Source: Heliopora coerulea
Taxonomy: Eukaryota > Cnidaria > Anthozoa > Scleralcyonacea > Helioporidae
DNA: 64,000 nucleotides
Assembly (NCBI GenBank): GCA_030142905.1
Contig: JASJOG010000028.1
Coordinates: 1,676,001 to 1,740,000, forward strand
Direction: 5' to 3'
Shown: positions 45,601 through 56,837 of the stretch, one piece after another
Position numbering within the stretch: the stretch's first letter is position 1
How the letters are laid out: each line of letters starts with the position of its first letter
Notes under the pieces: generated by a model
Database searches by the model: none
Told to the model about the DNA's origin: nothing
What the model saw: only the letters and a program-made list of their open reading frames with translations
Translations under genes and position numbers: made by a program

Positions 45601-48372
45601 GAGACAAATGGCAAGAAGGAAACGCGTACCGAGGGTTAGGAGATGCCAATAACAACATTGGTGAACATCAAATAGCCAGGGAATATTATCAGAAAGCTCT
45701 GAAAATTGCACAAGAACGAGGAGATAAATGGCAAGAAGGAGACGCGTACGGAGGGTTAGGAGATGCCAATGACAACATTGGTGAACATCAAATAGCCAGG
45801 GAATATTATCAGAAAGCTGTGAAAATTGCACAAGAACGAGGAGACAAAAGGCAAGAAGGAAAAGCATACCTGGGGTTAGGAGATGCCAATGACAACATTG
45901 GTGAACATCAAATAGCCAGGGAATATTATCAGAAAGCTCTGAAAATTGCACGAGAACGAGGAGACAAAAGGCAAGAAGGAAAAGCATACCTGGGGTTAGG
46001 AGATGCCAATGACAACATTGGTGAACATCAAATAGCCAGGGAATATTATCAGAAAGCTCTGAAAATTGCACAAGAACGAGGAGACAAAAGGCAAGAAGGA
46101 AAAGCATACCTGGGGTTAGGAGATGCCATTGACAACATTGGTGAACATCAAATAGCCAGGGAATATTATCAGAAAGCCCTGAAAATTGCACAAGAACGAG
46201 GAGACAAAAGGCAAGAAGCAATTGCATACCGAGGGTTAGGAGTTGCGAATAACAACATCGGTGAATATCAAACAGCCAGGGAATATTATCACAAAGCTCT
46301 GAAAATTGCACAAGAACTAGGACATGAAAGGCTAGAAGGAAATGCATACCGAGGGTTAGGAGTTGCGAATAACAACATCGGCCAATATCAAACAGCCAGG
46401 GAATATTATCAGAAAGCTCTGAAAATTGCACAAGAACAAGGAGACAAATGGCAAGAAGGAGACGCGTACCGAGGGTTAGGAGATGCCAATAACAACATTG
46501 GTGAACATCAAATAGCCAGGAAATATTATCAGAAAGCTCTGAAAATTGCACAAGAACGGGGAGACAAATGGCAAGAAGGAAACGCGTACCGAGGGTTAGG
46601 AGATGCCAATAACAACATTGGTGAACATCAAATAGCCAGGGAATATTATCAGAAAGCTCTGAAAATTGCACAAGAACGAGGAGATAAATGGCAAGAAGGA
46701 GACGCGTACCTAGGGTTAGGAGATGCCAATGACAACATTGGTGAACATCAAATAGCCAGGGAATTTTATCAGAAAGCTCTGAAAATTGTACAAGAACGAT
46801 TAGACAAAAGGCAAGAAGGAAATGCATACCGAGGGTTAGGAGTTGCGAATAACAACATCGGTGAATATCAAACAGCCAGAGAATATTATCAGAAAGCTGT
46901 GAAAATTGCACAAGAACTAGGAGACAAATGGGAAAAAAGAAAAGTGTTTCAAGAATTGGGAAATGCCAGTTACTACATTAATCAGTTTCAAGAAACAATT
47001 GCATATTACAAAGAAGTCCTAAAAATCAATCCAAACCCCATCGACACAAAACATGAGGGAAATTCTTTTTACGTAATTCTAGGCAATGCCTACTACCACA
47101 CTGTACAATATCAACGCGCAATTGAGTGTTATCAGGAAGCACAAAAGGCAAGTCAAGAGCTGGAATACAAAAACCAAGAAGCAATTGCATATCAAGGGTT
47201 AGGATGTACTCATTGCCACACTGGCCAGCACCTTAAAGCTATCGAATATTATGAAGAAGCCCTAAAGACTGTTCGAGAACTAGGGGACAGAAAGCAGGAA
47301 GGAAATGTGTACGAAGGATTAGGTAGTTGCTACGACAGCACTGGTGAATTTCAAAAAGCAATAGCTTATTTTCAGAACGTCCTGGAGATCTCTCAAGAAA
47401 TAGGTGACCAAAGTCAAGAAAGAAGAGCGAGAATGAGTTTGGGGACCATCTATAACAAGACATCCCAGCACAATATGGCAATTGAATGTTATACAGAAGC
47501 CGAAAAACTTGCTCAACAGCTTGGGGACAGAGATCAGGAAGGATTTTCGTATTTGATGCTGGGAAACACCTATTCGCACATTGGTCATTACCAAACAGCA
47601 ATCGAATGCTACCAGAATGCACAAAAGATCGCTGAGGAAATCAATGACAAAGCTCAAGAAACAAATGCTTGCCAGGGGTTGGGGTACGTCAGTTTGTGTA
47701 CTCACCGATATCAAGAAGCAATCATGTACAGCCGGGAGGTCCTAAAGATAGCTCAAGAACTAGCTGACAAAACACAAGAATTGCGTGCGTGCCAAGGGCT
47801 GGGAGTTTCCTATTTCTATCTTCGACAATACGAAGCAGGTATTGCGCATTTTATGAATCTTCTTAAAATTGTTCGAGAACTCGGAGACAAAAGGAAAGAA
47901 GGAGAGGTATATGAATGGCTGGGAGATTGTAACTGCAATATCGGTCAGTATGACGAAGCAATCAAGTCTTATCAGAAAACCAAAAAGATTGCTCAAGAAC
48001 TTGGAGTCAAGAAGCTAGAAAGAAGAGCAAACCTGGAGTTAGGAAAAGTCTATCATAATACAGGCAAATATGAAATGGCAAATGAATGTTTCCACGACGT
48101 GCGTGATATCGCTTTAGAGATCGGGGATAAGTATCAGGAATGGATATCATGCGCATGGCTTGCATCAGGTTACAAGAAAATTGGCAAATTCCAAGAGGCC
48201 ATCAAATGGTACCAGAAAGCCTTGATGGTTGCCAAAGAACTAGAAAATTTATCTGCCGAAGGAAAATCATACACAGGTTTAGGAGTAGTATACTTCAACA
48301 TGGGCCAGTATGAAAAGGCAATTGAATGGTATCAGAAAGCCCAGAAGATTGCTCAAATGCTAGGCGGTAAAG
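42637..48372 (+). CDS. Giant TPR-array exon, about 47 units of 40 residues
   Basis: The exon opens in phase 1 after TCGTAG and ends AAAG|GTAAGG in phase 1. It codes tetratricopeptide repeats, helix-turn-helix protein-binding units, each 40 residues (EYYQKALKIAQERGDKRQEG, then AYLGLGDANDNIGEHQIAR). Units from about 42960 to 46920 (33 of them) are close copies in DNA and keep a strict 120-bp period. The last twelve are diverged and look older. Relatives are TTC28- and GPSM-like TPR proteins that act as interaction scaffolds or sensors. An in-frame TGA at 42681-42683 falls in the first unit, where the array has an Arg codon. Translation may start at an ATG further in, such as 42801, or the 5' end may be broken. 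Splice phase links it to a peptidase. Confidence 0.8.
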
Positions 48373-50752
48373 GTAAGGTCTGCTTTTCTGAATTTGGGAA
48401 ATACTCTTGGTCTACATTATGGGGACCCAACTGAGTTGTATTCTTGAACCAGGACGTGCCGGACTGTGTTGAAATGGTAGACGTTGAACTAATACAGTAG
48501 AGAAATGGGAGCGGACTTAACTTCGCCTGAAGAAAGTTCGCATGCAAGCTGTACCCCATACTTTTCTAAATCGCCCCAACTAACGGTACTAATGTATAAC
48601 ATTGCCGTGCACGTATTGCCATCAACTGGCTAACGCTTATAATCATGGCATTGTTTCAGTTCGCGTAGAAACGCATGTATAAGTGCATGTATAAATGAGC
48701 ACTGGGTGCACATTTTTAAGTTCGAAACGTAGAAAGTGTTACTCATCAGAACATGTCTTGTTTTTAGTCGGATATTATTAACCTCTTATTAACGGAGAGC
48801 GCGGTCATTACGGGAAAATATCAGACCGGGGTCTTTTATGTACGAACCTCGCCCTTTGGGCTCAATCCGTAGTGTCAAGACCAATGACCAAGCGGACGAG
48901 GTTAATAAGAGGTTTATTTAGTGGCTTTTTAAATAAGCAAAATATACTGATAAAAATATGTTGCATGCGTATAATGTTGCTGCGAGTTTCCAAGAAAAAT
49001 CAGTAATTTAGACATCCAAAGAAGCTATGCCAATAAAGTTGTTTTTTATCGTGCCGAACGTTTTTCCTACAAGCTGACAAGTTTTTGCGGGAAAATTTAC
49101 CATTTGCTTTGAAGACAACGAACCAGATTTGGATACGTTTTACAACGGATTAACAATAACACATTGCTTATGGTTAGCTTAAATCTTTACCTCGATGACT
49201 TTAAGCAGAAAAATAGACAAATATAAATTTGCTGATGCAAATTACTTTCCCGTAATCGACCAACATTTCAGCATATCAGAACGTATCATTTCACCAAAGC
49301 TAGCGCTGGCCATAGAATAATGTTGGTTGATGACCGCATCATGAAAGCTGTTGTGGTTTCATTATATGTGGATTAAAAGCCTTAGAGAAGTTTTTTAGTC
49401 AAAATTGTAAACACCGTTGAATCAAGATCTATACATTTAAATAAAAAAGGGACCCGTGTCTTTTATCTTGGTTATATGCTCGTCATACGATATTGTTTTG
49501 TGTTCTAACAGTTTTTTAGTTTACGTGCGTGCGACATCTGAAGTGAAGGTGATTTAAAAGATATATTCTTGAATGTAAATTCATTCATACAACAGAGAAT
49601 AGCCGGTGGCGAAACACGAAGAAACTGAAGGCGCCGAGTTTACTTATGGAATGAGAAAGGTTTTTAATATTTTGCCTGAATAGGTACCAGAAAGACTTGG
49701 AAACACCAGTTTTCTTGATCGCGTCCATGGCAAAGAGGGCCAAGGAAACTACCACTGTTGCAATGGCCAGAAGGAGAAGATTTTAATGTGGTGCCAAATA
49801 TTTTGATTAGTTTTGGACATCGTCTAATTGTAAAACGCTTGGCATGATCGCATTTTTGCTAAATTATTTTAGTTATGTTGTTCAGGGTTAGTTATTTTCG
49901 AAATATCCCAGAATTCTCGAAAACTACTTGAACTGAAGAACCAGGTGGGAGGAAAAGTTTAAGATTAGCCAGGCTTTATTTTAAATATTAGCCTACAACA
50001 AGGCTGTTATTTTGAGTAAAACTCAGTCTTCTTTGATAAGTAATGCCATGGTATGAGGGAAATAGTGGAATAAATGTCTCCGAAAGGGGAAGGAAGGTCC
50101 CAAGGGCCTCGGGCTCTCGAGACTTATACAAAGGTTCCAATGGCTTGATGGGATATTGATTTAATTTCCCTACCCATGATTCCCCAGTACAAGAAGGATG
50201 CCCATGGCTCCGCCTTAAACAGTGATTCTTGACAAGTTTTTTTTAAATTGGGGACACGAGGCTACGTTAAGTTAGACATCCCCGTTAGAGCTGTCTTCAT
50301 TAAACCCAAAGTGCTTGATGCTGCTGCATGTCTCCTCGAGAATATGGGAATTGCAATTTTTAACTTTGCTTCACCCATGTTTATGATAGGAAATTTTAAA
50401 ATTTTTCCCAATAACAGGGGTTAATCATGGTATGACTTGAAATAATAATCCTTTTATCCTCCATGGAATAATTAAAACCACAGCGTGCATTCAGAATGAG
50501 GTTATTATACGAAATTAAAAATCGGCAGAAAACAAAAGAATGCTGGTGGAACTATGATCTCTAGAAAATGTAGAGTTTGGAAGTTGGAATCTACGTAAGT
50601 AATAGCCGAGTAGTAGGTTACTAATTTAAGACTTATTAGATTCTCCATAAAAGATTTGGAAACCCATTATTTTTCTTTACCTGGTCAAATGGTTCTCTAG
50701 ACTTTGGTGATATAAAGCGAGCAGTTGATGGTGATATCTTTCATGTCTCTAG
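48373..50752 (+). other. Intron of the TPR-peptidase gene
   Basis: No coding sequence recognised. It contains the small inverted-repeat element at 48780-48914, listed separately. The remainder is AT-rich with no clear repeat. Confidence 0.5.
48780..48914. mobile_element. Small inverted-repeat element (135 bp)
   Basis: The ends are AACCTCTTATTAAC and its perfect inverse GTTAATAAGAGGTT. Further inward, GCGGTCATTACGG pairs loosely with CCAATGACC. It is a candidate MITE in the first long intron after the TPR array. Confidence 0.6.
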
Positions 50753-50842
50753 GTGCAAATTCAGATGATCCACATCAAGATGCTGCTACATGTAGTATTG
50801 CTGCGTCAAACATCTCAGTTGAAGGAGCACCTCCAGTCTCAG
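50753..50842 (+). CDS. Linker exon 1 of the TPR-peptidase gene
   Basis: Bounded by TCTCTAG and GTAAAT, phase 1 on both sides, 90 bp. It codes GANSDDPHQDAATCSIAASN and ISVEGAPPVS, a low-complexity, probably unstructured linker. The symmetric phase would allow it to be skipped. Confidence 0.55.
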
Positions 50843-51783
50843 GTAAATATAGATACATTGGTATGGCTTAAGTACATGTGTACTTAAATGAACTTATTTG
50901 ATGAAAAGGGATTATGCATGTAAAACTGAGCATATTCCATTCAATATTTGGTATCTAAATTGGATGTCGATGTCCGTCATGATGAAAATCACTAAGAGAA
51001 AATTTGACTGAAAGTCATTAATTAGGAGCAAACCGGCATAAGCTGCGTAAAATGCTGCTACATATTCTTCTAGCATGGATTAGAACCCAATGGGATATTA
51101 CAATTAATATTTAGCATCTATACACTTAGTATCATAGACAAGAATTACGGAGAGAAAATTAAAAAATGTGAATCTTATGGGGTAAAAGTTCTACTTTTAA
51201 GACCAAACTGATCCCATTTTCGAAGAAATGTGGAAATACGGCAAAGCATTCCACTAAAACGATTAACCCTATTTAACACTCGTGGAGGGACAAACGGTAA
51301 AACCTTGTCCAAGTCGATACGAGCCAATAAGCACAACGTTTTGCAAACTTGCAAGGACGAACGAGAACGTAAGTTGAAGCAAGTCAAAACAAACCTTTTA
51401 AATTTACACCCAAATTCGAGCGCACTAAGACTTGACGGAAGCCAATCCAAGATGATTGAAGTTTGTGGGCAAACGAGAGGCGAGTTGAAAATAGGCAACT
51501 TTCACTAAGGAGTCACGTGACCTCAACCCTCTAAAAAAAAAAAAGTCTTATGTGGATTTGTTAAACCAGACAAATGCATAGAAAGTGGTGATTTGAGTAC
51601 AATTCTGTAGTTTAAATAGATTGGCTTAGTGAAATAGATGAAATTCATCGGTGCTCACGTAAGAAAAATGAACGTTTTTATTCATGAGAAAACATCTTTG
51701 AAAAGTGACCTCTGCATACAAACATCAAGAAACAAACAAAGGAGCCTTCGTGACAGATTTCATGATAAATATTAAGTAAAGTT

Positions 51784-51785
51784 TG

Positions 51786-51824
<39 letters not shown>

Positions 51825-51832
51825 TTTTAATG
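51784..51832. repeat. (TA)n microsatellite
   Basis: Nearly pure TA dinucleotides in an intron. No other feature was seen between 50843 and 52774; open frames at 51230 and 52060 lack motifs. Confidence 0.85.
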
Positions 51833-52774
51833 AAGTTAGCATATTTTATAAAACCTTTTTCTTTAAAATTTGATATGTATTCGCTATTAATCTGCCTTAT
51901 TTACTAAGATCTGAATAACTTTACAGGGGCAAACATCCAGTAATTTGATATTTACGTTGATACTGACAGTTCTGTCTTGATAGAATAACATTTTAACAAA
52001 ATCACTATCTACACATTCGTGGCGACCAAATTTAGTTACCATGCAAACTCATAATAGTATTGAAAATTGCCCTAGATGGCTGCCTTAAAGGGCATTTACC
52101 TTTAGTTTTTGAAAAAGAACGATCGAATGTTAGACTGAGCTGTGGCAACAATCTTGTTGTAAACCATGTAAAACTTTATATCTTGGGAAGCTGCATTCCT
52201 TCAAATCATTGTTACAATTCTCCTTCTCATAAACGTAGATTGCTTATGCTACATAGAAAGGAGCGAATTAACAGCTATGTAAGCATCGCCAATTTGAGCT
52301 GTTGGGCGCCATAACACTTTGTGATTGTAACTGATAACTTATTCTCGGTATATGCGCCTATGGTATGACTTGCCATTTTATTTAAACTAAGTTCTTTTTA
52401 AGTTTTTTTTTTAGAATAACCACCAAGTCATGGTGTTTTTCGGACAATGCACTAATTATCAACGTGAATTAAGAATAAAATTACACATCTCCAGAGGCAG
52501 TAATTCGATGTTCTTCTGCAGTTTTTAATCCAAATGTAAAAGTATTGTACCATTTGTTTTGGTTTGGGAATTTTGACAGCACTCGGAACGAATAATACAT
52601 TAGACAGAATGAATTATCTATCTTTCATGGTAAAAAAGTTCTCATTCAACAAATGCAGGCAAATTAAAATATAAGAACGTTGCTGTTTTTCTTTGATTTT
52701 TAGTGCCTGAGAAATCTTGATCTTATGATGGTAAACTTGCTTTAATGAAATAAAATATTTATATTATTAAACAG

Positions 52775-52855
52775 TAGGCTCCGATGTGCAAGTTGAGGAT
52801 GGCACTGATGTTCCTGAGAGGGATGTCATGATTGAAGAAATGCCACCTTTGACCG
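52775..52855 (+). CDS. Linker exon 2 of the TPR-peptidase gene
   Basis: Bounded by TTAAACAG and GTCAGT, phase 1 on both sides, 81 bp. It codes VGSDVQVEDGTDVPERDVMI then EEMPPLTG, an acidic linker. Symmetric phase again permits optional use. Confidence 0.5.
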
Positions 52856-53772
52856 GTCAGTATGATTATGTTTAAAATATTACAAGCGTTTAAACAAAAC
52901 AAAATCAAGGGCATTTTAACATAAAGGTTTCTCCCCAGCCTTCGTTCGAAAGTAGAGGTAAGGTCATTTGGAAATGGGCTGTTTAGGTGACTCGAAACAA
53001 TTTCTTTAAAATTTAAAAATTGCCAATTGAACGCCAAAAATTGGTGAACAAATATTTTTGAAGAGAATGAAACATGATGCATTGTAAGGAATAACATTTT
53101 AAGCATCAAATCCTGTTAACAAGAGGAGTTATTGATTTGTTGCCGTGGCAACGATGACGTTTCAACCTGGTTGCTAATAACTACTGTATATAATACGATT
53201 TAACTCGTAAAAGACCATAGTGACTTCCGATTGTCTTTGGATTAATTTTTTACTGAGGATATGGGCAACCAATAGGCATAGTGGGGTTTTTTTGGGTTTT
53301 CTTATTAAAAACAGAGAAATAGTGAATTTTTAAAAATCTGACGACTGATTGCCCGTGAGCCAAGAAAAGATTTAATAAAAAAAACAAAAATTGGAGGCCA
53401 CCATGCTCTTTTGTGGAGTTGAACAGTTATTAAGACGTTATTTTAAAATGTTACTGTTGCCCAAGCAGCTGCCTAAAACTTTTCTATTAGACCTTATTTC
53501 ATGCGAAAATTGTTTGACTACATTTCACGTTGTGTTTATCTTCCCAAGAAAATATTTAACCACATTTTCCGACTAGAATCTGCATTCCCCAACACCACGA
53601 GCTACCTGTGTTTCGAGATGTAAATGTTTGGATTAGGTAATGCATTACAGCTGTAAGGTGTGTATTAATACACACCCCAGGAATATAACCCCGTACATCT
53701 TGTGCATTTTATATTCCAATTCAATTCTATTCATTAAATTGCTTTTCCCGAAAGAAAAACTGCTTTTGGTAG

Positions 53773-53870
53773 GACATATTCTGGATAACACCATCAGACT
53801 CGGATTTAAGCCAGAGCAACATGGGCGCTCGCTAGGACCCTACGCGAGAAGCCCCCTTCCAAGAAGAACC
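53773..53870 (+). CDS. Linker exon 3, converting phase 1 to phase 0
   Basis: After TTGGTAG the frame reads GHILDNTIRLGFKPEQHGRS and LGPYARSPLPRRT, then GTAAAT. This is the only candidate found that bridges the phase-1 end of the previous exon to the phase-0 acceptor of the peptidase exon. A proline- and arginine-rich tail precedes the next domain. Confidence 0.45.
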
Positions 53871-53972
53871 GTAAATTTTTCACGTATTTGTAAATTTTAG
53901 GAGTAATTTCTAATTTATGGAAGTTTGCACGCACTTGACTTGAAGTAATCTATTTTTTGTGGGGAAACTTAG

Positions 53973-55220
53973 TACTTTTATATTACTGTGAAACGGTTGG
54001 CGTATTATGTAACAATGAGAAAAGAATTAAAAGCAGCATCTGCAAGAAGTCCAAGGCCATGCAGATCTGATATGTTTTATTTGTCATATCTTTTCCATCC
54101 AGATCAGAGCGTTGAATGCGTTATAAATGATGCTTGTGAACCTGGCCGAGCCGAAATGCTGTCCAACGAAGTCTTGTCTGCTCTGGTGAACTACACGCGG
54201 GCATCGTATGTGTACTCTTACAAGGCATCTATGGAACAGTCTTTGACAGAGGAAATTCGGAAAAGCATGTCAGGAGATGTGAGAAATAAAGCTCGTAAGA
54301 CATTGCTAAGCAATGATGAACGTGGACAAGGCGACCAAGGTATTCTTAACCTTGCTAGAAACGTATATTCCAAGAATGCATCCACAGCTAGGCCTGCTAA
54401 GATACTTGGCCTCCTACATGAACGTAGCAAGTCAATTGGTCGAATAGTTTGTGGCAAAGTTCAAGCGACTTGCTTTTTAGTGACATCCAATACAATTATC
54501 ACAAACTTCCACGTTTACCAGGACCTTAAAAACGAACGAAGTTCATCGGATCACCCTGCCATGCAAAACAAAGTCACAGTTTCATTTGATTACGTAATGG
54601 CTGGGGAAGCCGAGAATAATACTTCAGTAGAGGTAGATTTCTCAACTCCGAGGTATTCCAGTCATGAATTAGATTATGTTTTCCTACCGCTGAAAGTAAA
54701 CCAAATGAGTCGTGTTCAGCTGGGCCTTTTCGTTAGAAATCCTGCCCTTCACGATAGCCTTGTAACAATTATTGGCTACCCAGAGGGGAGCGAAAAACTT
54801 GAAGAAACGTGCGTAGTTCTGCAGCAATACTTATGGCGCCATCATTCACAGGAGAGAGCTCGGCGCAGCAGATCCACTGTTCGAAGTTTTGATCCCTGTT
54901 TACTCAGTTGCAAGGCCCAAGTAATGTCTAAGGAATATGAGGAGAGAGTTCCGTATGATACAAGCCTCTTTCGTGGTTCAAGCGGCTCCCCTGTGTTTGA
55001 TATGAACGGGCACATCATAGCCTTACACACACAAGGTTTCACGCTCGAAATACAAGGGAAAACGTATTCCTTGATGGAGTTTGGAGTTCGTTTTGGAGGA
55101 ATATGTGAAGACATGAAGCGACGATATGGCGATGACGTCATCAGCGAACTTTTTCCGAACTACACTAAGCCACTCGATGGGCCTCTTTATGAGCCTGATG
55201 AAGCAATGGACATGGGTTAA
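53973..55220 (+). CDS. Trypsin-like serine peptidase exon, C-terminal end of the TPR gene
   Basis: The exon follows AAACTTAG in phase 0 and ends with TAA after PDEAMDMG. The first 140 or so residues are a helical region of unknown type (MFYLSYLFHPDQSVECVIND; ALVNYTRASYVYSYKASMEQ). From about 54440 comes a trypsin-like fold of the HtrA/Trypsin_2 kind. Its catalytic His is in TNFHV (codon 54510), Asp in HELDYVFLPL (54672) and Ser in GSSGSPVF (54981), in the correct order and spacing. No signal peptide or membrane segment is evident, so an intracellular protease is likely. Related peptidases are fused to TPR or death-type adaptor modules in bacterial and invertebrate conflict proteins; a role in immunity or cell death is inference. 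If the upstream splices are wrong, this exon could belong to a separate gene. Confidence 0.75.
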   Translation, partial: YFYITVKRLAYYVTMRKELKAASARSPRPCRSDMFYLSYLFHPDQSVECVINDACEPGRAEMLSNEVLSALVNYTRASYVYSYKASMEQSLTEEIRKSMSGDVRNKARKTLLSNDERGQGDQGILNLARNVYSKNASTARPAKILGLLHERSKSIGRIVCGKVQATCFLVTSNTIITNFHVYQDLKNERSSSDHPAMQNKVTVSFDYVMAGEAENNTSVEVDFSTPRYSSHELDYVFLPLKVNQMSRVQLGLFVRNPALHDSLVTIIGYPEGSEKLEETCVVLQQYLWRHHSQERARRSRSTVRSFDPCLLSCKAQVMSKEYEERVPYDTSLFRGSSGSPVFDMNGHIIALHTQGFTLEIQGKTYSLMEFGVRFGGICEDMKRRYGDDVISELFPNYTKPLDGPLYEPDEAMDMG

Positions 55221-55791
55221 AGCTATTAGACCTCTAACTGATTTTAAAACTAGTTGTACAGCGTTTATTACTCAAACTTAGTTTAAAAACTGTGAACTTG
55301 ATGGATGAAACAAAGCCAGGCAGACAGGTGAGCAAGATGAACGCTCGCCCAGGGTAACCACTCGAGAGGGAACTCTAGTACCGTATGCATTTCTCGTAAA
55401 TAACCGTTAAACACTTGTCTTTTATTCAGAACAATTAGAAGTTTGTTTCTACCTTCTAAGCTATCTGGCACCAGCTCAAAGTCTCCATTTACTTTGAAAA
55501 TTAAAATTACTGACTGAAATTGGCTGCTAATCAAAAATCGTTCCTAGTGTGCAACGTTATTGGATCAAAAATATCTCGGGTGTACACTTGACTTGCTCTG
55601 CAGACAAGGTGAATGTGGAAGATGGTGAGTTCTTATGGATCTGTTGGAATGGAAATACAGCTCAGAAATGTTCACCGTTATTTTCAAAGCTTTAAGTAGT
55701 AAAGAACGTGGAAGGTTGTATGATCGCTTAAAAATTCCCTAGAATACAATGGAATTACGTGACATATAATACTAGTAACATAATCTATTAT

Positions 55792-56239
55792 CGACTTCAA
55801 GCAAACGACAAATTTCTTTATTGCAAACATGTTTCGGCAAAACTCATGCCATCTTCAGTGCAAGTGATAATAGGTTATTTACGAGTGAGATTTACATGTG
55901 ACCTGATAAACATTACAAGTGTATGACTCATCTAATATAAATTCTCACACATGTGTATCAGAATGATTAATTACAAAGGTGCGACTTGTTAATGGAGGTG
56001 GTAGGCGTTGAAAGCAAGATGTAGAATTGTTAATAAAGTGTGGTTGACAAGAACAATTAAGAAGAAAAAGAAAAAAAATATATATATTTATATATATATA
56101 TATATATATCACTTGTAAATAAACTATTATCATTTGCGCTGAAGATGGCATGAGTTTTGCCGAAACATGTATGCAATAAAGAAATTTGTCGTTTACTTGA
56201 AGTCCTTATTAGCACTCGTGCTTCTACGATCTTATGGGA
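55792..56239. mobile_element. Foldback element with 12-bp direct repeats and hammerhead-like hairpins
   Basis: Arms 55792-55888 and 56110-56204 are inverted copies. The insertion is bracketed by a perfect 12-base repeat ATAATCTATTAT (55780-55791 and 56240-56251). Each arm contains CTGAAGATGGCATGAG, a short stem, then GCCGAAACATG, which resembles a hammerhead core with two extra bases. A (TA)n run lies at 56070-56109. Confidence 0.7.
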
Positions 56240-56837
56240 ATAATCTATTATATGATGAAATCTCAAACTGTAGTTCTCTGACATAATATACGTTTTCAAG
56301 AGACATGCAATATAATCAATCTTCCGGTCATCAATATTGGACGTTAGTTTACATTTACAACTTTTCCGTAAATTTGGGATCATCTTTGTCTTTGACTTTC
56401 TTTACTTCATCCATATCTTTGTACATATCTTGTCAGTGGCGGCGAGGCTCTCAAAAAGAAGCCGGGAAATGATATGCTAAGGTCCACTTTTAGCAGGGTG
56501 TGTAAGGTTGGAGTAAGGAGATTGATGGACATTAAAATACGATGTGAACTGAAGATGTGAAAACGTTAAATTCATTAAGATAAAAACTTAGAAGAAACAA
56601 GTGACATCATGAAATGAGTCTGTAATGACATGGGTCGATAATAAATACATGTTAGTGATAGTAGATCGTCCAGGTTACTATAGTCTTGAGGAAGACTGTT
56701 GGTGACTGACGTTTCGATGGCCTCAGCGGCAGTCATCTTCAGAGTCAAAAAAAGGAATAGTCAGAAATAGTCAGCCTATTAATATCACCCTACTTAATGA
56801 ACCAGTTAAATAAATAGGCCGACTGTTCCTGACTATT

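Noticed and set aside
42898..46911. 1337-codon open frame on the minus strand across the TPR array
   Set aside because: The 120-bp period is a multiple of three, so one stop-free unit in the antisense frame stays open through every copy. Its Leu/Cys/Trp-rich product mirrors the sense repeat, and the sense frame matches a real domain.
42637..48372. TPR array read as a CRISPR or satellite array
   Set aside because: The 120-bp units are coding, with one frame open for over 5 kb and the TPR consensus in every unit. There are no unique spacers.
51230..51508. 92-codon plus-strand frame, open on both strands
   Set aside because: Lies in an intron of the TPR-peptidase gene without splice sites that keep phase.
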